Positions 25,886 through 34,254 of a stretch of 45,501 nt of DNA are shown one piece after another (the first letter of the stretch is position 1; every line of letters starts with the position of its first letter). The translations under genes and the position numbers were made by a program. The stretch is from Streptomyces sp. SID3343. GTDB lineage: Bacteria > Actinomycetota > Actinomycetes > Streptomycetales > Streptomycetaceae. A model generated the notes under the pieces. It had not been told where the DNA came from. It saw only the letters and a list, made by a program, of their open reading frames with translations, and made no database searches. The stretch spans positions 1 through 45,501 of the forward strand of contig NZ_WWJX01001423.1 in NCBI RefSeq assembly GCF_009865215.1. Direction: 5' to 3'.

Positions 25886-26857
25886 ATGGCTCACGCGGTG
25901 TTGCGGGCGAGCCTGTCGGTCGTGCTCGCGTTCGCGCTCGGGTCCGCGTGCGGCCTGCAAAGCGGCCTGCCGCTGACCACCGACGCCGAACCCGGCTCGA
26001 TCCGCAAGGAGCCCACGCTGGACGGCAAGACGCTGACGGTCAGCTCGAAGGAGTTCAGCGAGCAGCTCGTACTCGGCGAGATCGCCGGCCTCGCGCTCAA
26101 GGTCGCGGGCGCGAACGTGATCGACAAGACCAACATCAAGGGCTCGATCGGCGCGCGCGAAGCGCTCAAAAAGGGCTCGGTGGACCTGTACTGGGAGTAC
26201 ACGGGCACCGCGTGGATCAACTACCTCGGCCACACCACGCCGATCACCGACCCGCAACAACAGTGGGAGGCGGTGGCCAGGCAGGACTTGTCCAACCACA
26301 TCGTGTGGCTCCCGCCGGCCCCGCTGAACAACACCTACGCCTTCGCCGGGACGCAGGCGAACATGCGCAGATACGCGCTGAACACGCTCAGCGACGTCGC
26401 CGTGCTCGCGAAGCGGGACAACGGCGCGGTGACGTTCTGCGTCGAGAACGAGTTCGCGGCCCGCGGCGACGGGCTGGGCGGCGTGCTCGCGGCGTACGGC
26501 ATCAAGGTCCCGGACGGCAACATCCGCAAGATGCAGTCGGGCCTGATCTACACCGAGACGGCCAAGGGCTCCACCTGCCTGCTGGGCGAGGTCTTCACCA
26601 CCGACGGCCGAATCCAGGCGATGAACCTGAAGGTCCTGGAAGACGACAAACACTTCTTCCCGAACTACAACGCCGCGGTCACGATCAACGAGAAGACCTA
26701 CAAGAAGTACCCGGTGATCAAAGACGTCATGGCCCCGATCACCGCAAAACTCACCACGGACGTCATGCGAAGCCTCAACGCCGAAGTAGACGTGGCAGGC
26801 CGCGAACCAAGAGACGTAGCCGAAGCCTGGCTGAAACAAGAAGGCTTCATCACCTGA
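25886..26857 (+). CDS. Glycine betaine/choline-type binding lipoprotein (OpuCC/OpuBC type)
   Basis: A 323-residue lipoprotein. The signal peptide ends at LGSAC (Cys22). The OpuAC fold begins TLTVSSKEFSEQLVLGEIAGLAL and includes KGSVDLYWEYTGTAWINYLGH, a stretch that supplies aromatic residues for quaternary-ammonium binding, and CVENEFAARGDGLGGVLAAYG. It completes the transporter. Substrate among betaine, choline and carnitine cannot be fixed. The gene ends 38 bases before the first repeat of the array at 26895. Confidence 0.93.
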   Translation: MAHAVLRASLSVVLAFALGSACGLQSGLPLTTDAEPGSIRKEPTLDGKTLTVSSKEFSEQLVLGEIAGLALKVAGANVIDKTNIKGSIGAREALKKGSVDLYWEYTGTAWINYLGHTTPITDPQQQWEAVARQDLSNHIVWLPPAPLNNTYAFAGTQANMRRYALNTLSDVAVLAKRDNGAVTFCVENEFAARGDGLGGVLAAYGIKVPDGNIRKMQSGLIYTETAKGSTCLLGEVFTTDGRIQAMNLKVLEDDKHFFPNYNAAVTINEKTYKKYPVIKDVMAPITAKLTTDVMRSLNAEVDVAGREPRDVAEAWLKQEGFIT

Positions 26858-27160
26858 CCCCCAATCAGCCCGTCCGAGCCCAGTCGGACCCAACCAGCCC
26901 GTCCGGCGTTTGAGGACGAACGACCCCCAGGACGCAAGAACCCCAACCCGAGCCCCCCAGGCCCAAAATCAGCCCGTCCGGCGTTTGAGGACGAACGTCC
27001 TACGGCACGCAACAATCCCATCCGAGCCCAGTCAGACCCGATCAGCCCGTCCGGCGTTTGAGGACGAACGACCCCCAGGACGCAAGAACCCCAACCCGAG
27101 CCCGCCCAGGCCCAAAATCAGCCCGTCCGGCGATTGAGGACACCCGAAAACCCACCAACC
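26858..27160. repeat. Array A: four copies of a 28-base motif between convergent genes
   Basis: The motif CAGCCCGTCCGGCG followed by TTTGAGGACGAACG occurs at 26895, 26970 and 27043; a variant with ATTGAGGACACCCG is at 27119. Spacers alternate: those after copies 1 and 3 are nearly the same, and that after copy 2 resembles the sequence before copy 1, so the true unit is a pair about 148 bases long. Each motif can fold as CGTCC / GGACG. The gap lies between the stop codons of the osmolyte binding-protein gene and the S16 peptidase gene; no gene is present. Confidence 0.85.
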
Positions 27161-27940
27161 TCAACAACGAGGAACCACGCCACCCGAGTTCAAAGCGTTC
27201 AACGCCGACACCGCCCCAGCCAACGTCTCGACCGGAATCAACCGAAGCCCCCCCGCCCCAACCCGCGTAGCCTCCGCACACTCGCCCTTGGGCAACATGA
27301 ACACCGTCGCCCCATCCCGCTTCGCGGCCAGCAACTTGAGCGGCAGCCCACCGATCTCGCCGACCTTGCCGGCCTTGTCGATCGCACCCGTGCCGCCGAT
27401 GGTCCGCCCACCCGTGAGTTCACCGGGAGTCAGCTTGTCCACGATGCCCAGCGCGAAGAACAACCCGGCACTGGGACCGCCGACGTCCGTGAGGTGCAAC
27501 TTGACCTGAACCTGATCGGGCGCCTTGCCGAGGTAGTTCAAGGCGGCGACCGTCGCGTCGTCCTGCGAGTCCCGCATGTCCTTGAGGTTGGTCTCGACGA
27601 CTTCCTTGACGCTCTTGCCCTCCGGGTAGATGGCCTTCTTGGGCACGACGGACGCGTCCGTGTCCCACCACGAGCGCAACAGCGAACCCAGCCGAATCGT
27701 GTCGCCGCGCGCGGGAGCGTGAATGGTCGTCAGCAACAAGTGCCCGGTCGTCGGATCCACCACCGTGGGCCCCGAGATCTCGATCACCGGCCGACCCGCG
27801 TCGTCACCGAGCACATCGGCCGTGGACCCCGGAGTGGTCACGACATACGGCATCGGCACGCTGAACGCGAAGACGAAGAGAATCACGACAAGAAGAACGG
27901 ACACCGCGAGGGTGCGCTGGGTACGGGCCACGCTTGGCAA
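27161..27940 (-). CDS. Membrane-anchored S16 (Lon-type) serine peptidase, YlbL-like without PDZ
   Basis: A 259-residue protein with one N-terminal membrane helix (about 10-28) and the outside domain MPYVVTTPGSTADVLG typical of YlbL proteins. The Lon-type catalytic region is intact: DVGGPSAGLFFALGIVDKLTPGELTGG with Ser157, and GKVGEIGGLPLKLLAAKRDGATVFMLP with Lys202. YlbL-type proteins as I know them carry a PDZ domain between these two parts; here only about 20 residues (ALNYLGKAPDQVQVKLHLT) connect them. It probably cleaves a secreted or membrane substrate. Convergent with the osmolyte operon across array A. Confidence 0.82.
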   Translation of the reverse strand: MPSVARTQRTLAVSVLLVVILFVFAFSVPMPYVVTTPGSTADVLGDDAGRPVIEISGPTVVDPTTGHLLLTTIHAPARGDTIRLGSLLRSWWDTDASVVPKKAIYPEGKSVKEVVETNLKDMRDSQDDATVAALNYLGKAPDQVQVKLHLTDVGGPSAGLFFALGIVDKLTPGELTGGRTIGGTGAIDKAGKVGEIGGLPLKLLAAKRDGATVFMLPKGECAEATRVGAGGLRLIPVETLAGAVSALNALNSGGVVPRC

Positions 27941-28041
27941 TTAAACACGGCGCGGTCCCGCCCGCCGTACCGGACTCGCGCGCACGCCCAACGGCACACC
28001 CGCACCGGCCGAGACCGTCCACCGATCACGTAGTCGACCCG

Positions 28042-28713
28042 CTACGCAGCCGACACGTGTACACCGCCCAGTTCCTCGGACAATTCGGCCGCCGCCTCGG
28101 CCACCCGCGCGCCGACGTGTTCGGTGTCCAGGTTGCCGAGCGAGACGATGCCCACGCTCGATTCGACGGCCGCGAGGTGCGGTACCGCGGCCGCGATGCC
28201 CGGGACGGTGTGCCGTCCGTCGCCCGGGGCGTAGACGTACGTGGTCGCGGCGTCCAGCCCCGCGATCGTCCGGCGGGCGGCCAGGATCGCCAGTCCCGCC
28301 GCACCGGCGTCCAGCGCGTGCCGCGAGCCCACGCGGTAGGCCACGTGATAGTCGGTCCACGTCGGCTCGGCGACCGCGACGACGAGCGCCTCCATGCCGT
28401 CGACGATGGTCAGGTGGGCGGTGGCGCCGGTCTCCTCGGCCAGGCGGCGCAGACACGGCACGGCCGCGTCCCGGACCAGCGGTTGCGCCCGACGGGCCAA
28501 TTGCAGCGCGCCGAGCCCCAGTCGGGTCCGGCCGTTGACGTCTCGGCGTATGAGGCCGTGTTGTCCCAGCGTGGCGAGAATGCGATAGACGACCGTGCGA
28601 TTGACCCCGAGTCGAGTGGCGATGTCGGGAACCGACATCCCCTCCGGCGCATCGGCGAGCAGTGCGAGGACCTTGAGCCCTCGGTCAAGGATCTGTGACG
28701 TTTCGGCGACCAC
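28042..28713 (-). CDS. IclR-family transcriptional regulator
   Basis: A 223-residue regulator. The N-terminal winged helix is SQILDRGLKVLALLADAPEGMSVPDIATRLGVNRTVVYRILATLGQHGLI; the C-terminal effector domain runs from about 80 with ATAHLTIVDGMEALVVAVAEP and ends VGARVAEAAAELSEEL. The GTG at 28713 is chosen because GGGAGGGGG lies directly before it; an ATG at 28758 is in frame but lacks such a site. No catabolic operon is adjacent, so the target is unknown. Confidence 0.9.
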   Translation of the reverse strand: MVAETSQILDRGLKVLALLADAPEGMSVPDIATRLGVNRTVVYRILATLGQHGLIRRDVNGRTRLGLGALQLARRAQPLVRDAAVPCLRRLAEETGATAHLTIVDGMEALVVAVAEPTWTDYHVAYRVGSRHALDAGAAGLAILAARRTIAGLDAATTYVYAPGDGRHTVPGIAAAVPHLAAVESSVGIVSLGNLDTEHVGARVAEAAAELSEELGGVHVSAA

Positions 28714-29051
28714 GATCCCCCTCCCTTCGCGTGACGTGTCCAGTACGTCCAGCGGCATTCGCTTCCCCAAGCGGAGCCGCATTCGCGAGGCTGTGCGGCA
28801 CCAGATCGTGGAGCGCGAACACGTACTCGGCTGTGGTCGGCGGGCAGGCCGATCACGTCCCACGGCTGCGCAGGACGGTTTCTCCCAGGCGGCGCGTCGG
28901 AAGATCACGCTAACCAGCAAAGCCCCAAGTGGCACGTGATATCCGGGATTCGGACAGGCAAAATATCGACTGAAGGGCCTCAGTTGCCGCATTTCCGGCG
29001 AATCACCAAATGTGATCCGCGCTACGTCGGGTTCAAGACACGTGACACGGT
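28714..29051. promoter_or_regulatory. Gap before the IclR gene, with one short inverted repeat
   Basis: No gene is supported. ATCAC (29002-29006) and GTGAT (29012-29016) form a perfect inverted repeat around CAAAT, about 290 bases from the regulator start and 36 bases past the helicase stop. It could be an operator or a weak terminator. The stretch 28920-29030 is less GC-rich than its surroundings. Confidence 0.35.
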
Positions 29052-30836
29052 TCAGCGTCCGGGCCCGGTCGCCCACTCCCGGATCTTGGCGATTCGCGCT
29101 TCCAGTTGGCCGGCGACGGCCTGGGCCACCGGTGGCCCCCCGCACACGCGCCGCAACTCGGTGTGGATCTGGCCGTGGGTCTGGCCCGTACGGTGGTGCC
29201 ACGCGGCGACCATCGTGTTGAGTTCCTTGCGCATCGCGCTCATTTGACGGTGCGTCACCACCGGTCGCTGGTCGGCGGGTTTCTCCGACAGGTCGGCCTC
29301 GTGGTCGGGCTTGCGCCGGCTCTTGGCGACCTGCTTGGCCTGCCGCGAGCGCAGCAGCATCTGTACCTGGTCGGGTTCGAGCAGTCCGGGGAGGCCGAGG
29401 TACTCCTCTTCCTCCTCGCTGCCCACATGCGCCTGGAGGCCGAACTCGGCGCCGTCGAACAGCACTCGGTCGAACCGCGCCTCGCTCTCCAGGGCCTCGA
29501 AGGCGAACTGCTCCTGCTGCCCCGGTTCGTCCTTTTGCGCGTTGGCCTGGGCGAGGAGGGCGTCCTCCTCGTCGTACATCCCGCCCTCCTTCTTGGGGCG
29601 GTCCAGGACGTGGTCGCGCTCGACCTCCATCTCGTTCGCGTGCTGGAGCAGCGTGGGCACGGACGGCAGGAACACCGACGCGGTCTCGCCCCGGCGCCGG
29701 GCCCGCACGAAGCGGCCGACCGCCTGGGCGAAGAACAGCGGCGTGGAGATCGTGGTCGCGAACACGCCGACCGACAGGCGTGGGACGTCCACGCCCTCCG
29801 AGACCATCCGCACCGCGACCATCCAGCGCTCCTCGGACGCGGAGAAATCGTCGATCTTCTTCGACGCGCCCGCGTCGTCGGACAGTACGAGCGTCGCGCC
29901 CTGGCCGGTGATCTCGCGGATCATCCGCGCGTACGCACGGGCCGACTCGTGGTCGGTGGCGATCACCAGGCCGCCGGCGTCGGGGACGGCCTTGCGTACC
30001 TCGTCCAGGCGGCGGTCCGCGGCCCGCAGCACCTGCGGCATCCACGAGCCCTGCGGATCGAGCGCGGTACGCCACGCCTGGCTGATCGCGTCCTTGGTCA
30101 TCGGCTCGCCGAGCGAGGCCGCGATCTCGTCGCCGGCCTTGGTCCGCCAGCGCAGGTCGCCCGAGTAGGACATGAAGATCACCGGGCGCACGACACCGTC
30201 GGAGAGCGCGTGGCCGTAGCCGTAGGTGTAGTCGGCGGAGGAGCGGCGGATGCCGTCCTTGCCCTCCTCGTACACCACGAACGGGATCGGGTTGATGTCG
30301 GAGCGAAACGGCGTACCGGTCAGCGCGAGTCGGCGCGTGGCCGGCTCGAACGCCTCCAGGCACGCCTCGCCCCACGACTTGCTGTCGCCGGCGTGGTGGA
30401 TCTCGTCCAGGATCACCAGCGTCTTGCGGTTCTCGCAGCGTCGACGGTGCAGCATCGGGTGCACGCCGACGCCCGCGTAGGTGACCGCGATGCCGTGGTA
30501 CTCCTTCGACACCGGACCCGACGCACTCGAATAGTTGGGGTCGATCCGCAGGCCGATCCGGGCGGCGGCCTCGGCCCACTGCTTCTTGAGGTGGTCGGTC
30601 GGCGCGACGATGGTGATCTGGTGGATCGCGTGCGCGTCGAGCAACTCGGACGCGATGCGCAGCGCGAACGTCGTCTTGCCGGCGCCCGGTGTGGCCACCG
30701 CGAGGAAGTCGCGCGGCTGCCGTTCGAGGTAGGTGTCGAGGGCCCCCTGCTGCCAGGCGCGGAGCTTGTTGGCCGTGCCCCACGGAGCGCGGTTGGGGAA
30801 CGCCGGGGACAGATGGGACGCGGCTGCGGTACTCAC
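29052..30836 (-). CDS. DEAD/DEAH-box superfamily 2 helicase
   Basis: A 594-residue ATP-dependent nucleic-acid motor. Motif I ATPGAGKTT is at 48-56, motif Ia IVAPTDHLKKQW follows, motif II is DEIHH (144-148), motif III LTGTPFRSD (172-180), and motif VI QAVGRFVRARRRGE lies near 380. The class is that of Ski2/type III restriction-like helicases (SSL2). The C-terminal region (about 460-594) is charged, with a Glu-rich stretch and a final helix; no nuclease is seen. It appears to be a single-gene unit, not part of a restriction system. GTG start at 30836. Confidence 0.92.
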   Translation of the reverse strand: MSTAAASHLSPAFPNRAPWGTANKLRAWQQGALDTYLERQPRDFLAVATPGAGKTTFALRIASELLDAHAIHQITIVAPTDHLKKQWAEAAARIGLRIDPNYSSASGPVSKEYHGIAVTYAGVGVHPMLHRRRCENRKTLVILDEIHHAGDSKSWGEACLEAFEPATRRLALTGTPFRSDINPIPFVVYEEGKDGIRRSSADYTYGYGHALSDGVVRPVIFMSYSGDLRWRTKAGDEIAASLGEPMTKDAISQAWRTALDPQGSWMPQVLRAADRRLDEVRKAVPDAGGLVIATDHESARAYARMIREITGQGATLVLSDDAGASKKIDDFSASEERWMVAVRMVSEGVDVPRLSVGVFATTISTPLFFAQAVGRFVRARRRGETASVFLPSVPTLLQHANEMEVERDHVLDRPKKEGGMYDEEDALLAQANAQKDEPGQQEQFAFEALESEARFDRVLFDGAEFGLQAHVGSEEEEEYLGLPGLLEPDQVQMLLRSRQAKQVAKSRRKPDHEADLSEKPADQRPVVTHRQMSAMRKELNTMVAAWHHRTGQTHGQIHTELRRVCGGPPVAQAVAGQLEARIAKIREWATGPGR

Positions 30837-31288
30837 TGCGACGGGTCTGCTCCAAGCCGAGGCGCGGTTGCGGGCAAGCGATCAGGCTACCCGAGCGGCT
30901 CACCACTTCCGCGCAGACCGCGCACGAGGACACGCCGAAATCGGCAACCACCGACCCACTGCGGCGAGTCGCGACAAACCGGCCGGGTCCATGCTTGGCC
31001 GGAAATTGCGCCGACAGCCGAGAAGTTTCTCTCCGGGCGGAATCCGAAAAGGCGAGGAACGATCTTTTACAATGCCTTCGAGTGTCCGCCAGGTGGTCCC
31101 TGACCAGGGGATTTGCGGCCGGTTAAAGATCGTCTCGGCCATCGCGGCAGCAAGGGGTCGACCATCTCCCGTCCCCCGAGACCACATATCGCTATTACGC
31201 TCAGCGCCAAACGGGCCGTTCACGTCGAATGGCTGGGGAATTCTTTCGGTCAACTTCTTCCCGGCCTTCTCGACGTATCGGAGATCCG
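30837..31288. promoter_or_regulatory. Divergent control region between helicase and MFS genes
   Basis: No gene is supported in these 452 bases. ACGATCTTT (31059-31067) and AAAGATCGT (31125-31133) are perfect inverse copies with 57 bases between them, and TGGTCCCTGACCA (31094-31106) lies inside as a smaller inverted repeat. They could be operators or a folded leader for the MFS gene. A few AT-rich patches (for example near 31065) may be promoter -10 elements. Confidence 0.4.
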
Positions 31289-32809
31289 ATGGCGCGCTCG
31301 ACGCCGCACCCGTTGCGGGGCTCCCCTTATCGGCCCGTGCTCGCGCACCCGGTGCTGCGTCGGCTGCTGCCGGGCTACGCGATCTCGTCGATCGGCGACG
31401 GCATGGCGGTGGTCGCGGTCGGGTGGCTGGCGGTGGAGTTGGCGCCGGCCGACGCGCGGGGCGTGTGGGTGGCACTCGCGGCGGCGGCGTACACCCTGCC
31501 GGGCGCGCTGGGCGCGGTCGTCCTCAACCGCCTCCTCCGCGGCCGCAACCCGGCGCGGCTCGCGACGTGGGACGCACTGCTGCGGGCGACCGCGCTCGGC
31601 GCGATACCGGTGGCGCACGTCGCGGGGGCGCTGTCGATCGGCCTGTGCGTCGCGCTGCTCGCGATGTCGTCGGTGCTCCACTCGTGGGGTCAGGCAGGTA
31701 CGTACACGCTGCTCGCGCGGCAACTGCGCGAGCGCGACCATCTCGCGGGCAACGCACTGTTCTCCACGATCGGCTCGGTATCGAGCGTCGCCGGGCCGCT
31801 GCTGTCCGCCGCCATGGTGGTGTGGACCGGCGCGATCGGCGTGATCGCCGTCGACGCGGCCTCGTTCGCGATCCTGGCGGGCACCCTGCTGGTGGCGGCG
31901 CCCGGTGCGGACAGCGGCGTGGGGGCCGCCGAGGCCACCGGGACGGACGGGGCCGGGGCTGCCGAGACGGCTGGGACGGGCGGCGCCGGGGTTGCCGAGA
32001 CGGCTGGGACGGGCGAGGCCGGGCCTGCCGAGACGGCTGGGACAGCCGGGGCCGGGGTTGCCGAGACGGCCGGGACAGCCGGCGCCGGGCCTGCCGAGAC
32101 GGCCGGGACAGCCGGCGCCGGGCCTGCCGAGACGGCCGGGACAGCCGGGGCGGCCGACGCCGAGGACCCGGAGCGGATGCCCGTCGAGGGCGCCTCTCGG
32201 GCCGGCGGCGTGGCAGTGATCCGCGCCGACCCCACGATGCGCAACCTGGTGCTGCTCACCATCGGGTTCTTCTTCCTCTTCGGCCCCGTCTACGTGGCCC
32301 TGCCCCTGCACGTCACCCAGGACCTGCACGCGTCGGCCGGCACCCTCGCCGGCTTCTACAGCCTCTTCGGCGCCGGCGCCGTACTCGGCTCCCTGCTCGC
32401 CGGCTACCTCCGCCGCCTCCCCTTGGCCCGAGCCGCCGCCGGCATCGTCACGCTCTCCGGCCTGACCCTGCTCCCGGTTGGCCTGGGCGCCCCGACCTGG
32501 GCGGCGATGGCAGGCTTCGCCCTCCTGGGCTTCCTGTGGCCACCCTTCTCCACGATGTCCACCACCCTCTTCCAACACTCGTCCACCCCGGCCCAACTCC
32601 CCCAAGTCCTGGCCGTCGTCTCCGCGATCCGCATCCTCGCCGTCCCCCTGGGCACCGCCCTGGGCGGCCCATCGGTAGCCACCCTCGGCCCCGAACCCAC
32701 CCTCCTGATCAGCGCCTCGGGCATCCTCACCCTGGGCCTGATCACCGTGACCGCCCTCCCCCGACACCTGAACAACCACCCAAGCCAACCCGGCCCGTCC
32801 GGCGCCTGA
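31289..32809 (+). CDS. MFS transporter with repetitive central loop
   Basis: A 506-residue membrane protein with two six-helix halves: the first from LLPGYAISSIGDGMAVVAVGWLAVEL, the second from LVLLTIGFFFLFGPVYVALPLHV. The type resembles enterobactin-exporter-like or macrolide efflux proteins. Between the halves (about 211-290) are seven 11-residue repeats based on AETAGTAGAG plus one residue. The ATG at 31289 has GGAG upstream and is favoured over an earlier in-frame ATG. The protein's last residues PSGA and stop codon lie inside the first copy of repeat array B. Substrate unknown. Confidence 0.87.
   Translation: MARSTPHPLRGSPYRPVLAHPVLRRLLPGYAISSIGDGMAVVAVGWLAVELAPADARGVWVALAAAAYTLPGALGAVVLNRLLRGRNPARLATWDALLRATALGAIPVAHVAGALSIGLCVALLAMSSVLHSWGQAGTYTLLARQLRERDHLAGNALFSTIGSVSSVAGPLLSAAMVVWTGAIGVIAVDAASFAILAGTLLVAAPGADSGVGAAEATGTDGAGAAETAGTGGAGVAETAGTGEAGPAETAGTAGAGVAETAGTAGAGPAETAGTAGAGPAETAGTAGAADAEDPERMPVEGASRAGGVAVIRADPTMRNLVLLTIGFFFLFGPVYVALPLHVTQDLHASAGTLAGFYSLFGAGAVLGSLLAGYLRRLPLARAAAGIVTLSGLTLLPVGLGAPTWAAMAGFALLGFLWPPFSTMSTTLFQHSSTPAQLPQVLAVVSAIRILAVPLGTALGGPSVATLGPEPTLLISASGILTLGLITVTALPRHLNNHPSQPGPSGA
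31921..32155 (+). repeat. 33-base coding minisatellite within the MFS gene
   Basis: Seven units of 33 bases encode AE(A/T)(T/A)GT-x-(G/E)AG-x. The last four units are almost the same, so recent expansion is likely. The segment lies in the predicted cytoplasmic loop linking the two halves of the transporter, where length changes are tolerated. Confidence 0.85.
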
Positions 32810-33111
32810 GGACACCCGACAAGCCCGGACCAACCAATCCAGCCCGTCCGGCCCATGAGGACAACCCCAAGAACCCAGAGCAGCCAGATCAGCCCGTCCG
32901 GCGCTTGAGGACACCCGACAAGCCCGGACCAACCAAAATCAGCCCGTCCGGCGCCTGAGGACAACCCCAAGAACCCAGGACAGCCAAAACAGCCCGTCCG
33001 GCGCCTGAGGACACCGACAAACCCGGACCAACCAAAATCAGCCCGTCCGGCGCCTGAGGACAACCCCAAGAACCCAAGGCAGCCAAGACAGCCCGTCCGG
33101 CGCCTGAGGAC
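32793..33111. repeat. Array B: seven copies of the same core motif at 50-base spacing
   Basis: Core GTCCGGCGCCTGAGGAC (preceded by GCCC) begins at 32793, 32842, 32892, 32942, 32992, 33041 and 33091. Spacers alternate between a CCCGACAAGCCCGGACCAAC type and a CCCCAAGAACCCAG type, giving a 100-base dimer. The core is the one seen in array A, six kilobases away, with different spacers. The array fills the gap between the convergent MFS and ThiL-like genes; the first copy contains the MFS stop codon. No gene is present from 32810 to 33150. Confidence 0.88.
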
Positions 33112-33150
33112 GCCCGACAAACCCGGACCAACCCTCAGCACCGAACCCAC

Positions 33151-34254
33151 CTACCCCGCTTCCGATCCCGTCGCGAGCAAACTGATGTCACTCGTCTGAT
33201 GCCGCCAAGCCACCCCCGGCAAGGCCCGAGTGACCCCAACCGCGTTCACCGATTCCACCCGGCACTCCTCGATCGCCTCGCCGATCACGTGGAAATCGAG
33301 GCCCGCCGAAGCGAACTCGGCCCGGCAGGCGTCGAGATGCTCCGGCGGTAGCGTGAAGGCCAGCTGGAAGTCGGAGGACGCGCTCATCGACAGGGCCAAC
33401 GGCTCGACGCCCATCAGTTCGGCCACCGCCCGCACCGCCGGGTCGATGGGTACGTTCTGCTCGACCACCCGGAATCCGACGGAGGCCGCGGCCATGATCT
33501 GGTCGATGGTCGCCTTCAGACCGTCCGAGGTGTCCTGGCAAGCGGTGGCGTAGGGTTCGCGCGCCAGGATGCGCCCCTCGGCCACCCGGGCCCGAGGCGA
33601 TTTCCAGGCGTTCAACAGTCGCTCTTCCGTGGCGGCGGGCAAGGTCCAGCCCTCGGCCTCTTGCCGGGGGAAGTACGCGACGGCCGCACCGAGGACGCCG
33701 CACACGCCGGTGACACACAGCAGGTCCCCCGGCCGCGCCCCCTTGCGCATCAGGGCCTTGCCGGGACGGCAGATCCCCAGCGCGGTGGCGGACAGCACCA
33801 CCCGCTCGGCGTTGCCGATGTCGCCGCCGACGTTGAGCACCCCGAAGTCCGTGCAGGCCTGGTGGATGCCCGCGATCACCTGCCGAAAGCCGGCGTCGTC
33901 CAACTCGCTCGGATACCGCACCACCGTGAGCACGCCGATCGGTGTCGCGCCCATCGCGGCCACATCGCTGACGTTCGCGGCCACGACGTAGTACCCGATG
34001 TCGAAACCCGTCAGGAGCCCCATCTCGTACAGCACGAATTTCGGACCGCGGACGTAGTCCGATCCCACGACGAGCGAAACCGGTTCCTTGATGTCGTAGA
34101 CGGCGCAATCGTCCTTGGCGTCGGCCCCCGCCACCAGGTCGACGGCCAGCCCGTCCGCCCCGACGTCGGCTCCCGATTGGCCGCTGAAGAACTCGGCGAC
34201 GAGCCGCCGCACCCGGGTGGGCTCGTCCGAGTAGGTAGGTTCGATGTCACTCAC
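33151..34254 (-). CDS. PurM/ThiL-like ATP-binding kinase
   Basis: A 367-residue protein of the AIR synthase / thiamine-phosphate kinase / SelD superfamily. DAKDDCAVYDI supplies the Mg-ATP acidic pair, VVAANVSDVAAMGATPIGVLTVV is the family core, LNVGGDIGNAERVVLSATALG and CQDTSDGLKATIDQIM resemble ThiL. The N-terminal 20 residues and low overall similarity to the housekeeping ThiL by eye argue for a specialised role. Its ATG overlaps the CMP-kinase-like stop by four bases (ATGA), so the pair is co-translated. Substrate unknown; a phosphorylated small molecule is likely from the family. Confidence 0.8.
   Translation of the reverse strand: MSDIEPTYSDEPTRVRRLVAEFFSGQSGADVGADGLAVDLVAGADAKDDCAVYDIKEPVSLVVGSDYVRGPKFVLYEMGLLTGFDIGYYVVAANVSDVAAMGATPIGVLTVVRYPSELDDAGFRQVIAGIHQACTDFGVLNVGGDIGNAERVVLSATALGICRPGKALMRKGARPGDLLCVTGVCGVLGAAVAYFPRQEAEGWTLPAATEERLLNAWKSPRARVAEGRILAREPYATACQDTSDGLKATIDQIMAAASVGFRVVEQNVPIDPAVRAVAELMGVEPLALSMSASSDFQLAFTLPPEHLDACRAEFASAGLDFHVIGEAIEECRVESVNAVGVTRALPGVAWRHQTSDISLLATGSEAG

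Noticed and set aside
26895-27146. CRISPR array
   Set aside because: Only four copies, spacers repeat in an A-B-A pattern and no cas gene is present.
29052-30836. Helicase as part of a restriction or phage-defence island
   Set aside because: No nuclease, methyltransferase or other defence gene is adjacent; it looks like a single chromosomal gene.
29106-31103. Plus-strand open frame of 665 codons
   Set aside because: Shadow of the helicase gene, whose motifs I, II, III and VI are all on the minus strand.
32793-33111. CRISPR array
   Set aside because: Repeats are regular and short, but the spacers are not unique: they alternate between two similar sequences. No cas gene is present.
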